From positions 3,720,001-3,784,000 of the forward strand of contig PUFA01000081.1 in NCBI GenBank assembly GCA_003508835.1: 64,000 nt of DNA, read 5' to 3'. Origin of the DNA: Eonycteris spelaea. Its lineage: Eukaryota > Chordata > Mammalia > Chiroptera > Pteropodidae. Positions 1-12,640 of the stretch are shown in pieces. Position 1 is the first letter of the stretch, and the number at the start of each line of letters is the position of its first letter. The notes under the pieces are model-generated. The model saw only the letters and a list, made by a program, of their open reading frames with translations, was not told the origin of the DNA and ran no database searches. Made by a program: the position numbers and the translations under genes.

Positions 1-28
1 GCACTGTTTAATGCAGCTGGTGTGCGTG

Positions 29-30
<2 letters not shown>

Positions 31-64
<34 letters not shown>
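31..64. repeat. (TG)n microsatellite
   Basis: About 17 uninterrupted TG units are seen directly. The sequence after it (to about 200) is an alternating purine-pyrimidine AT/GT-rich tail, probably a decayed extension. The open frame across it is only a translation of the repeat. Confidence 0.95.
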
Positions 65-66
<2 letters not shown>

Positions 67-414
67 ATATGATAGCAACACATTTCTAATGAAGGAGGAG
101 ATGAATATATTTATATCTCTCACATACATATATATGTATACATGTATATGTATGTTTGTATGCATGTATATGTGGGTACATACGTGCTCATGTGTATTTT
201 TTATTTGCTTCTCTTATTCCCTTTAGTCTTTTATTTAATGTTCACCTGAAAAAATAACATATTCAGTGAGGTTTCTCTGGCTCTCTATCTAAACTTTTAC
301 CACCATCATTTTACCTAACATTTCCTATTCTACTTTTTTCTTCCTTAACACTAATCACTAATTATTTTGCTATGTATTTAACGTATTTTTGTTATTATTG
401 TTGTTTATTGCCTT
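65..414. other. AT-rich sequence, no gene seen
   Basis: Low-complexity TATA/TGTA-rich DNA grading into ordinary AT-rich sequence. No coding signal or repeat that I can name. Confidence 0.5.
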
Positions 415-560
415 TCTCTAGACGTAAGCTCAATGAAGGCAGAGATAACTGTTTTTGTTTAATTCTGTATTCCAGCTTCTGGAAATGTATCTGGCACATA
501 GTAAGGGTTTAGTAGATATTTTTTGACTGAAAGATTGAATGACTGATTGGATGAATCAGT
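415..560 (+). repeat. L2 LINE, 3' end
   Basis: Carries the L2 3'-terminal layout: a segment like 'taagctcaatgaaggcagag', then 'ctggcacatagtaagg', then a tail of imperfect GAATGACT/GATGAATCA repeats. This is an ancient 5'-truncated fragment with no coding content. Confidence 0.8.
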
Positions 561-1044
561 GGATTAATGAATAAAAACATAAACACAAATAGATACATAA
601 ATGGATGAATGAGTAAAACATATACATATTTTAAAGTAGATGAATTAGTGGATATGTGACACTATAAAACCTAATGTTGTCTGTATAAAAATCTGAAGGT
701 GAAACATTTAACCTCTGGTTTCAGCTGTTTGATTCTCTCTCCTCCAGTACTATAGCAATGAGGTGTTTTCTTGCAGGTTAATCACCATACAGAGGGCTGG
801 TTGTCTCCTGTTCTGCTATGGAGCATATTTCTATTACTTATAAAAGAGTAACCTGTGACCTGATTGATGACAATTCAAGAGTACAGTTTTAGAGATTGGC
901 TGCTACCCAGAAAATTGACTGATTGAGTGAACAAAATCAAAAGGACTTAAGATTTCATACTATGGGAAATAAGGGATCATGGTGACTAATAGCTTAAACC
1001 CTGAAATTGTATGAGTAAACATCAAATCCTACTTCTCTGTCCCA
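561..1044. other. Unique AT-rich DNA, nothing recognised
   Basis: It begins with decayed GATGAATGA-type repeats, probably the end of the L2 tail. No frame, promoter or named repeat could be supported in the rest. Confidence 0.4.
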
Positions 1045-1240
1045 TGTGTGTGGCCTCAGGGACATCCCTTATTTTTTTAAGCCTAAGTTTTCACCTCTGT
1101 GATATGGAAATAATTACTTCCAAGAGATGCTGTGAACATTAAATGAAATAATGTTTATAAAATTAAAGTTAAATGTTTGTAAAATTAATATAGAGCCTGA
1201 CACAATGTAGTCACTTAATAAATGCTGGCCGGCTCTGCCT
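1045..1240 (+). repeat. MIR SINE, 3' half
   Basis: In order it shows the MIR landmarks: 'cacctctgtgatatggaaat', then 'tgtgaacattaaatgaaat', then a 'gcctgacacaatgtagtcac' and 'ttaataaatgc' tail. Diverged copy of the tRNA-derived mammal-wide SINE. The tRNA-like head is not clear. Confidence 0.8.
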
Positions 1241-1599
1241 ACTGTTTCTTCCTCAACACCCTTTAACTCAGCTAGGAGCAACTTTTGAGGAATGTGATAC
1301 ATCATTTCCAAACTCAGTTTCCTTTTAAGAGATTTGTTTTGGTTTATTTATTTATTTTTCAGTTCCTTAATAGGACACAAATAATCAACTTTCCCAAAGT
1401 ATTGTACACATATTGCTAGACTTTGTGAGATATGTTTAGACATACTGAATATTTTTAAGTGTTGAACACTTTAATTTGCACAAGGACAAAACTACAGTGC
1501 ATAACATAAAGAGTAAAAGTTTTAAAAATACAAATTAAAGAGAAGTGATAAGTAATTAATAGTACATATGCTATGTGGATAAGTCAAAAAAAAAATCAG

Positions 1600-1910
1600 T
1601 AGCCTTAACTTTCGGAAATGTCCATTTCGTTGCTGGCAGCTCTAACTGCTGCTGCAATTGTGCTGACAACGGAGATTGTTGCTATCTTGAGATGCCAGAT
1701 CATCCCTCTTCGTTATAGCTTGGATGGTAGTACGTCCTTGGTTGTTGCATTTTTCTTAGCCCATTGCTCACTGCTGTTTCATAGCATGCCTTCTCAAGAA
1801 ACTACTAAAATAAGTCAGGGAAATGTTAGAAAAAGCAGTGTGTCTTGTGGTGTTCTTGTGCTCTCCAATACTTATTTAATAATAACAGCTCTCTTCAGTG
1901 GATAGTCTTA
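1600..1910. other. CpG-bearing patch with a 95-codon frame, unrecognised
   Basis: A plus-strand frame (1618-1905) would give a leucine- and alanine-rich, rather hydrophobic peptide; the minus strand also reads open in parts. The first 130 bases hold about five CpG dinucleotides, which is unusual in this window. I do not recognise either translation. It has no clear initiation context or splice signals. It could be part of a processed pseudogene, an exapted element or chance. Confidence 0.25.
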
Positions 1911-2144
1911 TTTGTATTTTATGAACTTGGAAACTAAGGCTTAGTGAAACCAATAACTTGAAAAAGTTTACAAAGAGCTAATGACAGACACAACTTAAAT
2001 TTCTCTGAACCTAATACACTTTTTCTTTCTCCTACATTAGTAATTTTCAACCCATGCTGCATCTTAGAAGTTGTTAAAAATACCGATGCCTGGGGTCTCG
2101 CAACAGGCCAGACTTCTGGGGTGGAGTCTGAACATGGTATTTTT

Positions 2145-3330
2145 TATTTTATTTTCTCCTAATTTTTATTTTGAAAATTTCAAACCCACAGCAAATTTGA
2201 AGGATAATAAATATATTTTCCTGGACTAATCAAATGTTCTTCACCTTCCATTTTCCTTCTTTTTATCTTACTACTCTAGAGGTTACCACATGAATTATTG
2301 ATTTATCACAATATCATACAAATCAATACTTTTACCACCTTTCCATTAAAATAAAATTCTTTGAACACTTTGACTTCATTTATTTCACTCTTGACTTTTG
2401 GATTAATGCTGACATGCAGTTTTATATATATGAAACCTCACAGGATATTACAATTATCATTTCGTACAGTAAATTTTCATTCTTGTAACTCATATATTTT
2501 ACTTTTTTCTTGCTCTTTAATGTTTAATATTCCTGGACTATGGTTTTTTTTTTTTTTAATATGGGATCCTTATCCTCTGCTTCAGGAACTACTAATTTTA
2601 GTTTTACTTTTAATAAGTTACGATGGTGACTTCTTTGTTTTTTAATTGTTTGGAAATATAGTTTTTCCATTTTTGAAGTATATTTTATCAAGTATAGAAT
2701 TGTAGGCTAGAATTTATTATCTTTCAGCACTTATATTACATTTGTTATCTTCTTGACTGTTTCTTTTGAGAAGTCAGCTCTCAGACATATAGTTCATGCT
2801 TTGAAGGTACTATATTCTTTTTCCTCTGGTGGTTTTTAAGATTTTTCTCCTTGTTTAGATTTTTAGCAGTTTAACTGTGATGTATTTAGTTGTGTTTTAT
2901 TTCTATCTAACTTGCTTGGGTTCTCTATAACATCTTGAATTTTTATCTTTTACGGGTTTTGGAAAATTCTTAACCATTATATCTTCAAATACTACTTTGG
3001 TCCCATAATCTTTCTTCTCTCCACTTAAACATATTAGTCATTTCTTTTCTGTTCCTCATGTCTCTTATAATGCTTCTTTTGTTTTCTGTATTTTCTTTCT
3101 CTGTTTTTCTATTTAGATATTTTTCTATTGACATTCTGCGAGTTCACAGATCATATCCCTTCAACATTCAATCTACTGTTAGGTCTATCTATTGAAATTA
3201 ATATTAGACTATTAATATTATGCCATTTGATTCTGAATTTTATTTCAGTCCCTGGTTAAATTCTCCATCACTTTACATAATTTTCCTCAATTTAATATTT
3301 TTGAATATATTGGCATGCACAGTAATATTT
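2145..3330 (-). repeat. Old L1 (or HAL1) fragments, reverse orientation
   Basis: 2690-3330 reads, on the minus strand, as the 5' part of an L1 ORF1 region: the stretches corresponding to 'ttcaaatactactttgg' and 'tatctattgaaattaat' match the layout seen in the better-preserved L1 at 29.8-30.4 kb. 2145-2350 looks like an old L1 3' UTR in the same orientation. No ORF2 sequence lies between them, so it is either an L1 with a large deletion, two fragments, or the ORF2-less relative HAL1. All frames are decayed. Confidence 0.65.
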
Positions 3331-5744
3331 TATTAAATGCTTCTCTTTTTAGCAAAAGCAATTTTTTTTTTCAGAAAAGATTTATGTTACCTGTGCTGGT
3401 CAGAACAGATGATCACTTTAATTCTATCAGGAACTGAGCTGAGTGGGGGCTTGATTGTACATTTTGTAAACTTGTGTTAGGTGATAGACTGACTATGCAT
3501 GAGGTGAAAATGTACACACACTTTCTCCTTCACCTCCATCTTTCATCCAGTAGATGTTTTTTCACTGATGATTCACACCTGAATCTGTTATCAAATGGGC
3601 TGCTGTAAGATGATGATTTTTTCTCTATCATTTCTCCTTATTTATAAGGTGGTACTGTTAACAGAAGAATTATTCTGTAATGAATAGTTTTTATTTAGTT
3701 TTGTTTTTTAGTATCAAATTATCCCCCATTTGGCTAGCATGAAGTTATTCAAGTTGACTTCTGTATCCTTTTGACATATTCTCATTCCTTAACCTTGGTG
3801 GTAAAACAAGAGGTCTCACGTCTTTTCTGACAAACCCTGGAATTAAATGTTTCTTCATGAATCCCTGGTTTCATCAAGTGGAGAACATTTTTAAATAAAG
3901 ATAGGGGTGCTAGGTGCTATTGCTACTGGTCTTTCATTGCTTCTAGGCTCTTTCTGTAGATGGGACTAGGAAATATTAATATGTGTGTATTTATATATAC
4001 TCATATACGCTTATTTATTATTTATCTATCAACCTGCCTATTTATATTAAAAATATGACTTAATACCGGTATTTCAGAATCCAATCCAATATCACAGGGT
4101 GCATATATGTATTCAGTTGTTTGAGCCTAGAGGACACTGAAAGTAGTTTCAGGATTACTGAGTATAATATTATTATGAAAAGAAAACTTATGAGATAGGG
4201 TTTAATATTTGTTTATAGTTATTTTCCTAATATTTATATGCTGTGAAATTATAAATATTTAGTATCCAATTCAATGCATTTTGACATAAACAAGGTTTTT
4301 AAAAACTCCTCACATGACCCTAATGTGTAATCAGAGTTTGCTAGCCATGCTTTACCCAATGATGACTCCTTAAGTTTTAAATTGAAACCACCATGGTGAG
4401 AGATCTTGCAGAAAGCCCTTAAAGGAGACTTAATTCAGGTTTTCTCAGTTTCTGGTATTCCAGATAAGTGGCTTTGTAGCAGTCCCCCTACATATTTTTT
4501 TTCCCCATTAATGGCAACTTCTTCTTTAAAGAGGTATTGCAGAAGCTTTTCCATTTTTCAGAATTGAATTTACCATTTATGAAATGACTCCTTTGACATC
4601 CTGCCTGATAATTGCATAATAATATCAGAGAAGAGTGCTCTAAGAGGAATGTCCACCGTGTTTTCACATTGTTATCTGCAGATTTTGAGCAACTAGTCTT
4701 CTATCCATATTCTGCTTGAAGGTTTCTAAAAATACTACTCCCAAGATACTTACAAAATCATTTCAGCTCCCAAGGCTTGAGTTACCAACTTCTATTTCCT
4801 TGAGGATATAGAAAAATCACTGGAAGGGATTCTAACCAATTGAGATTAATGATTCTTCTATGTTAACAGTACCAGCAGACACCTGCTCTATATTTAGTGA
4901 CTTGGTATCTTACTGTGAGAGTCTTTTGTGACTTGGCTGTAAAGAGGGGTATCTTAGAGACTGTCTCCTTTTGCAGGAACTTGCATGTTAGGAAAGTAGC
5001 TTAAGTTGCATGGATAGAGGGACATGAGTATTTTTATAGGGTCACCTTTGAAACCTGCCCTGAATCTACTCTTTGTCAAGCCGTATAAAGGCATTATGGT
5101 GATGACTGTACAGGTGCGAGATGCATTCTAATTTTAGCCAGAAATGGTTGCAATATTATAAAGTTAACCATGATTAGTTTTTCCTTATTCCAAAGTTGCA
5201 CATCTACGTAATTCTTTAGAGCAGCCTTTCTACATGTTGTGACAGGAATTCATTCTATCTCCATTCCTTTACAAATTCCTTGAAAGGAAAAGGAAGAACA
5301 GAAGAATTACCTACTAATTCTTAAATGCTTCAACCCAGAAGTGACACAGGTCAGTCACATCGACTCCCAGAACTATTGATATCGTTCAACTTAATTGCAA
5401 GGCAGCTAGGAAACTGGGAGAGCACAGGCCTATTCAGAGAGCAGGAAATATCTCCACAACAGCTTGAGCTTCTTAGTCTCTTTGTCCCCTTTAACCACTC
5501 AGTATAGTCACCTCTTCAGTAAGAAGGCACTGAGTTCAATGTTCAGGATCTCTGGGTGTTGTGTTCTCCTTATCATATCCAATCACGGATCTTTTTTGTT
5601 AACTAAAAACACAAGCATGCCCTTTTTGTGAAAATCTTACTCATTTTAAATCCTGCCTATATGAAATGGTGGGGGCCCAAGGTTGTTTTAATTCTTAAAC
5701 AGTCATAGGTTTAGTTTAGACCAGGTACATTTGTTTGGTTAAGA
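3331..5744. other. Unique AT-rich DNA, nothing recognised
   Basis: No repeat family or gene could be identified. The 60-codon frame at 5325-5507 has no supporting features and is most likely chance. Confidence 0.4.
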
Positions 5745-5990
5745 TGCCTTTTTTTTTTTAAAATTAGACTTTAAAAAAATTTTATTTTATTAGTTTCAAC
5801 TATACAATACATTGGTTAGACATTTATATAGTTTATGAAATGATCCCTCTGACTATTCTTTCTCTCCTCTGGTTCTACACCTAGCCATTACATTACTGCT
5901 GACTGCATTCCTTATGCTGCATTCCCCATTCCTGTGACCATCTATTAACTACTAATTTTTACTTCTTTAACCCTTTGAAGACAATTTTCT
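5745..5990 (-). repeat. 5'-truncated L1, 3' UTR only
   Basis: Begins with a T-run (the reverse-strand poly-A) followed by 'agtttcaactatacaatac' and 'ttagacatttatatag', the 3'-UTR signature of L1s common in laurasiatherian genomes. Only about 240 bases of the element are present. Confidence 0.85.
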
Positions 5991-6129
5991 TAAAACCTTT
6001 TATGTTTCTCACCTATTTGCTCCAGTCATTTAAATATGACAGTAACCACAGCTACCTTTCTTTTCAAGATTTTCTCAAATCCTTATTTCATTGTATTCTC
6101 ACTCTAAAGTTTCACTGTCTTAATGGGGC

Positions 6130-6440
6130 TCTGTAGGGATGTCAGACATGTTTCATGTGGGGACTTAGCATTTCTCCTGGTATCCTTAGAGGGTGGTCAG
6201 CACAGCGTTCATTGATTGGCAGGAGTAATGCAAGAGGTAGTTCACTTTTGATGTAATTTACTCCATATGGCTGACACCTGGGAAACTACTACACCTACCT
6301 ACTCCAGACAGAGGGGAGTACCTTGTTTCATTTATATTTGGGCGAAACTGATTTGTACAAGGTGAAGCTCTGTGACCCTGGAGAGCGATAAACACTCTCT
6401 GTGCCCCCATAGAACTGAAAAGATATGTATAACTTTCTAG
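6130..6440. other. Moderately GC-richer unclassified segment
   Basis: Lies between two L1 fragments. Base composition is more balanced than its surroundings, but I cannot match it to a repeat family, and no frame is open through it. Confidence 0.3.
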
Positions 6441-6514
6441 GGAAAAAATAAACTATGAGGACAGCAGAGAAGTAGGAAAGAAAGGATGGATTTGAGAGGC
6501 ATTTAAAAGGAGGG

Positions 6515-6690
6515 TAATATAGTTAATAAAGTTGTGATAAGTTTACACAGTGACTGCAGATGATTACTAAAATTAGTGGGGTGATCACATTTTGTAAGGT
6601 AGAAAAATGTACAATCGCTATATTGTACACTTGAAACTAATATAAGTAATATTGCATACTAACTCAAATTTAAAAAACAAAAAAATAATA
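6515..6690 (+). repeat. 5'-truncated L1, 3' terminus
   Basis: The 'gttgtgataagtttacacag' stretch, 'gctatattgtacacttgaaa' and 'taatattgcatactaac', then an A-rich tail, match the 3' end of L1-C at 39,850-40,000 in the same order. Pure 3'-end insertion without coding sequence. Confidence 0.9.
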
Positions 6691-8214
6691 GGTATGATCA
6701 ACAGTGTGTAATAACTGATCCATGTTATGGTAATATGGATTAAAAAGGAAATTTAGGGAGTTTCCATGTTAAGATGGCATATTGAATATATGTATATAAT
6801 TTTACTCTCTCCCAAAGTACCTAAAAACTATCATAAAAATATTTTAAAAGTAGATTTGAATCCATAATATTTTGGATTCTGGAAAGTATATAGACTGGAA
6901 AGAGGTAACTGGCTAAAATGGACCTGAGAAAGCAAGATTCTAAGACCATAAAGATAGAACTGAGAACACTTTGATATGCACAGCAGATCCCTATTTAAAA
7001 GAAAATTGCAATACACTATAATGAGAGTTTGGGGAAAGAGAAACCGAAGGGTGATGGAAAAAGAGGTACATTTTCATCTACTGAAGAGGAAGTTAAGAGA
7101 TGATGCCTAACGTGCCTATATTAAACAATTTATATAGAAATATAAAGATCTGTAAATTTCAGAACTAAGAGAATCTATTCATTGAAAGTGGAGAGGGATA
7201 TTTCTTATAAATCTTTTAATACTTTTTGACTTTTAAAACTGTGCTTGTAACATTTTGAGAAAATAATTAATTTAAAAGATTTCTGATAAGTTTTCCTGAT
7301 TTGAATCTTTTACAGATAATAAGACTATTTAGAAATGGAAGGCATCCAGGAGAATAACAAAGGCCAAACCTGTCCTTTGACAGATGATGGAATAGAGGGA
7401 TGATATAATTGTGTCTAATCCTACAGTTCTGCACAGTCACTGTCGGGAATGCATTCATTTGCATGTCTAAATTAGTTTCTACTCCACATAGGTCTCAGCC
7501 ATTCTAGTAGGAAGACAAGGATGTAGTCATGGCAATTCAATGCCACTGCAATGATGGCTTCTTGGCATTGTGTCAAAATGGTAGATTAAATATTTTAAAA
7601 ACAAGGCAGGCAGCATTGTCTCAATGATTAGCCATAGTAACTGTCAGGAATTAGACTGAAATCAGGATGCAGAAAATGAGAAATATTTATGTATTTCAAT
7701 GAGAGGGAAAGTAGAACTTACTGTGTATTGGCTGAAGTGAAAGCATACTAATGGGAGTGACAGTAATGAGATTATATGTATTATAAGCACTGACAATTAT
7801 ACTCTCATTACTAAAATACACAAAGGGAATGAACACAATTATGTAGCAGACACTATGGGACGATGAATTTATTATATCATTTGCACTGTAGTCTATAAAA
7901 GTTTGCTGCTAGATTTTATGCTTTGTGAGAGCAAAATTAAGCATTTCCCCCCCTATACCTCCATAAAATTTCGGAAGACTGAAATTTGAAGAAATTAGAC
8001 AAGAAACGGGGCCTTCGATAGTCATCCAGTTCTGGGGCTTTTCTACTGTGCAACTTGGGAATTTTGAATGAGGGGTGAAGGGAACGGTGAGTGGTATTTC
8101 AGGCCCCTTCAGCCATCTTCAACCAGTGCAATGCTCTCTATCTGCTCTATAAGTTGGTTGTCCCTATAATATTTTATAACATCATGATTCTACTGAAATA
8201 AGGCTGGAATTCAG
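6691..8214. other. Unique AT-rich DNA, nothing recognised
   Basis: Short chance frames only (for example minus-strand frames at 6831-7016 and 7267-7464). No named repeat could be supported. Confidence 0.4.
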
Positions 8215-8345
8215 AATCTTTTCATCTTGCTTATTTTTGATATGGGGAGTCTGAGGCCTTAAGGATTTAATTGGCTTGCCTAAGGTCAAACTGAACTAGA
8301 ATGAGAACCAAGTCCCCAACTCCTTGGTTCCTTCCTTGGCACTCC
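8215..8345 (-). repeat. Probable MIR SINE, reverse orientation
   Basis: The order 'ggggagtctgaggcctta', 'ttggcttgcctaaggtca', 'gaaccaagtccccaact' follows the reverse-complement MIR core (gaggctcagagaggttaag, then ttgcccaaggtcac, then an aacccaggc-like block). Heavily diverged, so the call is moderate. Confidence 0.55.
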
Positions 8346-11300
8346 ATTGCTACTTGATCCATTACAGTTGGGTTATGGCAGGAGCATGCTTTGTCTATGA
8401 TCACCAACACTTAGAAGGACTCATCCGACATTGCAGAAGCTGCTGGTGCAGATTAATTTCCAGACACTAGACTAGCACCGATGACCTTCCAGGATGATAC
8501 CTGGGTGGGCTGGGAAGGGTCATACACACCAGACTGTACTAATTCACTTTACTTGAAATGATTTACTTCAAGTACAGTGGCCCACAGTTAAAACCAAAAG
8601 TACAACAGCACTTAATTAAGACCTTAATATATGCTAGTTACTATATAAGTACTTTTATACAGTACTTATGATTCATGCATTTAGAACTAGAGAAATGAAT
8701 CATTCATTTGAAATTGCAACCACCAGTCAACAAAGTATTTCTGTTCAGTTCATGCAAGATATGGCTTAGCATATGTGAACAATTAAAAGATAACAATTAG
8801 AGGTGTTTCCTCCCTGACAACTGGAGTGAGTGTGTTTTCTGGAAGCAGCAGTAACTTAAGATACTAAAAAACATGGATAATCAACTCATTTAGATGCAGA
8901 AATGATGTGTATCCCAGTTATATGCTGTCTGTCCCACTAAGCCAATATCTCTGCCTTGATGTGGGCCCATGAGGATGGGATCGCCTGTACCTCCTTACTA
9001 ATTGGCTCTCACATTGGAGGCACTGGCAGAAGTTTGGAAGGCAGGAGGAGAGAGCACACATCTCCATCAGCAGATATGACCTTCCAAGACTATAATTTCT
9101 CTGTGGTGGTAGAGTCTCCATGGTTATATCTCTCACTGGACTTTAGTAACATTAATTCTTCCCCTGTACTGTCACCCAGTGGCTTTGTGATCTCAGCATA
9201 TGGAACTTTTCTAGTCTCTGGGTACCTCATCATCCTTAACTCTGTCCTCAACCTTGCTCTCACCTAAGTTATCTCATCCTTAAAATCTTTTCATTTAATC
9301 CATCTAGGATGGATGCTTTTTCTGATGAGACTGACAGATGCAACATAGCAGTTTAAAGTCTGAAGAGTGGTTTTCTTGTGTGGCTCAATACTGGCTTTGC
9401 TGACAGTGTTGAGAGTGAAATTCCCAAAATGTGGAGAACCGTAGCAACTCCAGAATGACTTGCCACATGGTAATGTAACCATATTAGACTAAGGACAGGG
9501 ACCTGGGTTTCATTTCTTGCTGTCTGACTTTAGCCTAGCCACCTGCACTCTCTGGTCCACCTTGTTCTCTCTTTTTAATTGGTGATAGGAGTCATAGAGC
9601 TGATTCTCTAAGTCCTACAGTTTCTGTGATACTGCGATTGTCTTTAAGTGTGAGAATGCTCGTATTCACATATTTGCATGTTTTTTGACTTTGCTTTATA
9701 TTTACAAACTGATTTCTAGGTCTATATAGAAAGTCTGTCAAGCAAGGAGAAAAGGAAAAGCTGAGTAGCCTAGCACAGTGTCACACACTATGGCAGGGCT
9801 GATGGCATACATGTGTACTCCCTTATTGAGCAGGTCTTTGGGGCAGTGTTTAAATCACACGGCATTCGGTGCCTCTGGTAGCTTGCAGATGAGGTGCCGA
9901 CACAGATTCCACTGGAAGCATATGGCTCACTTTCAATTGTCATTAGGATGAAGACAATCTGTCCCCCTTGGCCACCCCTGTATCCCCTCCAGGCTGAGCT
10001 GCCCCCTCCCCCGCCCCAACCCCGTTCCTCTGCAGTTATTTCCCAGGAACGACTGGACAGCACTGCAGACTAAATTGCTTCTCCTCTCGCATCTTTGTAT
10101 ATGGTCAGATGAGATCAGATTCAAACCAGGTTCTGCTCTTTGCAGTGCTGATTCAAATCAAATCAAAATATCTGTTATGTGGGACATGATTAGAAGTATA
10201 TTTACTTTACTGCGTCCCCTAATGGTCCTGTCATCTGGTGCCTGAGGCAGGGTACAAGGGGAACCAATGAAACAGAATTGCTTTTCCGGCCAAATCTTTT
10301 CTCTTGGCGCTGCTTTCAGGTTGGTCTCCACAAATACTTTAATGTTAAGAGAAGTAATACGAGACTCACCTGGAGTTTTCTCCAAGTTTTTGCTTTCAAT
10401 TGTATAAACCTGTAGGATTCCCCCACATTCTCCACTGTTTTGCCACACAGTGAGAGAAAACAATTTCTAAGGAATTTTTATTTATCACTGTGAACCTACA
10501 GACTTTTGTTCATCTGTGCTGGTCACATTAACTCTTTATGTTTGTGCTTTATTTTGCTACCAGATCCTTAAGCAATAATATTTTCCTTTATAGACTATTA
10601 AAGTTAACTGAGCTATATTAGGCTCTCTCTGAAATCCACAGGATATCTCTCTTTCTGGAAGAAAAAAAAAGGTTTACATAAATCTTGTTCTTTTCCCTTT
10701 ATTCTATTTCCACATAAACACTTTATCTTTTTTTAAAAAAATGTTTTTAGATACTATGGAAACTTTGTTGTGGAATCTTCTCTGATAGTAAGGTTGAGAC
10801 TTCTGGTCACTTGAGATCACTTTTCAGAGGGGTGCATAGTCACTGGGTGATGGGACATGCTGGTGAACGTGTCTGTGGGCCCTCAGGAGATGTAGTTTTA
10901 AGACTATGGAAATGTTTTTGGCTATATTTGAGAAACTTTGTCTTTTCTCTCATGCAGGGATGGACTTTTTCCATGAATGAGTTCAAAGGTGTTTTTGGCA
11001 TTCCCCAATATCTACTACAAACCATCTTATTCTTTGAGAAAACAGAATCAAGTAACAATTAATTCTTCAATCTCTCTGCTTTCTTGTGTACCAAGTAGGC
11101 TCATTTCTAATAGGACTGAATATTCACCCATGTCACATTCTACAACCTGGAGAAAATAAGGAAGAAAGGGAAAGTGACAGCTGAGAGCACTGGATAGTCT
11201 ACCGGATGGGACCTGACAGGAGGACCTGGATGCACTTGACTGTTCACATGAATGTAATTGAAGCATAGAAAGTCGGGATATAGGAGCATATAAGGCACTT

Positions 11301-12335
11301 TCCTGCCACCAGTGCCAAGAACAGTCCTTCCTATCAGAATGTGCTCAAAACTGATCTTGAGTTTAGACAATAGGAAGCATGGTGGCCAGTAACCCTGGGC
11401 TGGCTGCTAGCCTCAGTCATTTCCCATCCTCCTAAGACTGACTGACTTAGGAAAAGGGCTGCCTTGCCGGTCCTCATATACACAGCTGTTTTGTTTGTCC
11501 AGTATCCTTTTTAACTTTAAAAAGGAGTTATCCAATCTCCTTTATAAAGTTAAGGAGAAAACTTCAAGACTTGAAGGGACTATAAATCAGGATGCTCTTG
11601 GCCAATGACCCAACATTCAAACCAGGCTCTCCTGGTAGTTTGATCCCCAAAGAGTGCTCAAAGAAGAAAAATAATTGATACTGATCCTTTCCACTGGACT
11701 GACCCTGACGAATGTGCATGTAAATTTCCACTTACCTGAATTTCCAGAGCCATTGTGGATCAGGGTTTGTTTCTTCAGTTTTCTTTTGGATTCTATGATT
11801 TACCAAACATCCTTTCAAACAGTTACCCAACACCTTTTTTTAAAGTTGCCCAAGTCAGTTTTTGTTTACTCTCCCCCTCCTTACCCTAATTTCAATAATC
11901 TTTCTGTATTTTTTTTTCTATTTTTTTAAAGCCCTTGCATATGGCTTTCAGAAAAATCTTTCTACTCCATAATACATACACCCTGTTAGCATCCTCACTG
12001 CTTCCAAGTCCTCACTGGTCTGTGTCTGAATCCCTCAGCCTGGTTTTTAACACTTCCCATATGCTCTCTACGCTTCCCTACAAAGGAAGACATGCTAAAG
12101 AAGTCAAATAATATGGATAACTTATCAGAATGTGGAGTAGAGAAACAACACAGGAGAACTGGTGATTGGTGTCTGAGGTTTATTTCTAAAAATGTGAATA
12201 TAAAAATAATAAGATGTAAGATTCTTCCACACTGTAATATCCTATGCTTTAAATCTTGTCCCAGCTCAATTTTTTAAGTTATTGGCTTGCAATGGGAATA
12301 AAGGAAAATGGAGCAGAGAAGTCTCTTTCTTTCTT
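8346..12335. other. Unique DNA, no gene supported
   Basis: Several 70-100 codon frames overlap each other on both strands (8918-9267, 9788-10463, 10811-11370). None gives a translation I recognise, and overlapping opposite-strand frames argue for chance. About 9495-9590 is faintly MIR-like ('gacctgggtttcatttct'), too weak to annotate separately. Confidence 0.4.
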
Positions 12336-12492
12336 TTCCTTCCTTCCTTCCTTCCTTCCTTCCTTCCTTCCTTCCTTCCTTCCTTCCTTCCTTCCTTCCT
12401 TTTCTCTTCTTTTCTTTTCTCTTCTTTTCTTTTCTTTTTTCTTTCTTTTCTTTTCTTTTCTTTCTTTTCTTTTCTTTTCTTTTCTTTTCTTT

Positions 12493-12559
<67 letters not shown>

Positions 12560-12594
12560 CTTCCTCTTTCTTTTCTTTCTATTATCTATCTATC

Positions 12595-12635
<41 letters not shown>

Positions 12636-12640
12636 ATCTA
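12336..12640. repeat. Compound (TTCC)n-(TTTC/TTTTC)n-(TCTA)n microsatellite
   Basis: Three successive arrays are seen directly: (TTCC)n from about 12338 to 12400, mixed TTTC/TTTTC units to about 12560, and TCTA/ATCT units from about 12580 to 12635. The first 250 bases are almost purely pyrimidine. The long Ser/Phe/Leu-rich frames through it (three overlapping plus-strand frames) are artefacts of the repeat, not proteins. Confidence 0.97.

Noticed and set aside
8918..9267. Overlapping opposite-strand frames (72 and 103 codons) as a host gene
   Set aside because: Neither translation is recognisable, no splice or promoter signal supports them, and frames of this size occur by chance in 64 kb.
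9495..9590. Possible MIR fragment
   Set aside because: Only the 'gacctgggttt' type block is suggestive; the rest cannot be followed.
9788..10463. Three minus-strand frames suggesting an exon cluster
   Set aside because: They overlap in different frames and show no known domain; likely chance in a locally GC-richer patch.
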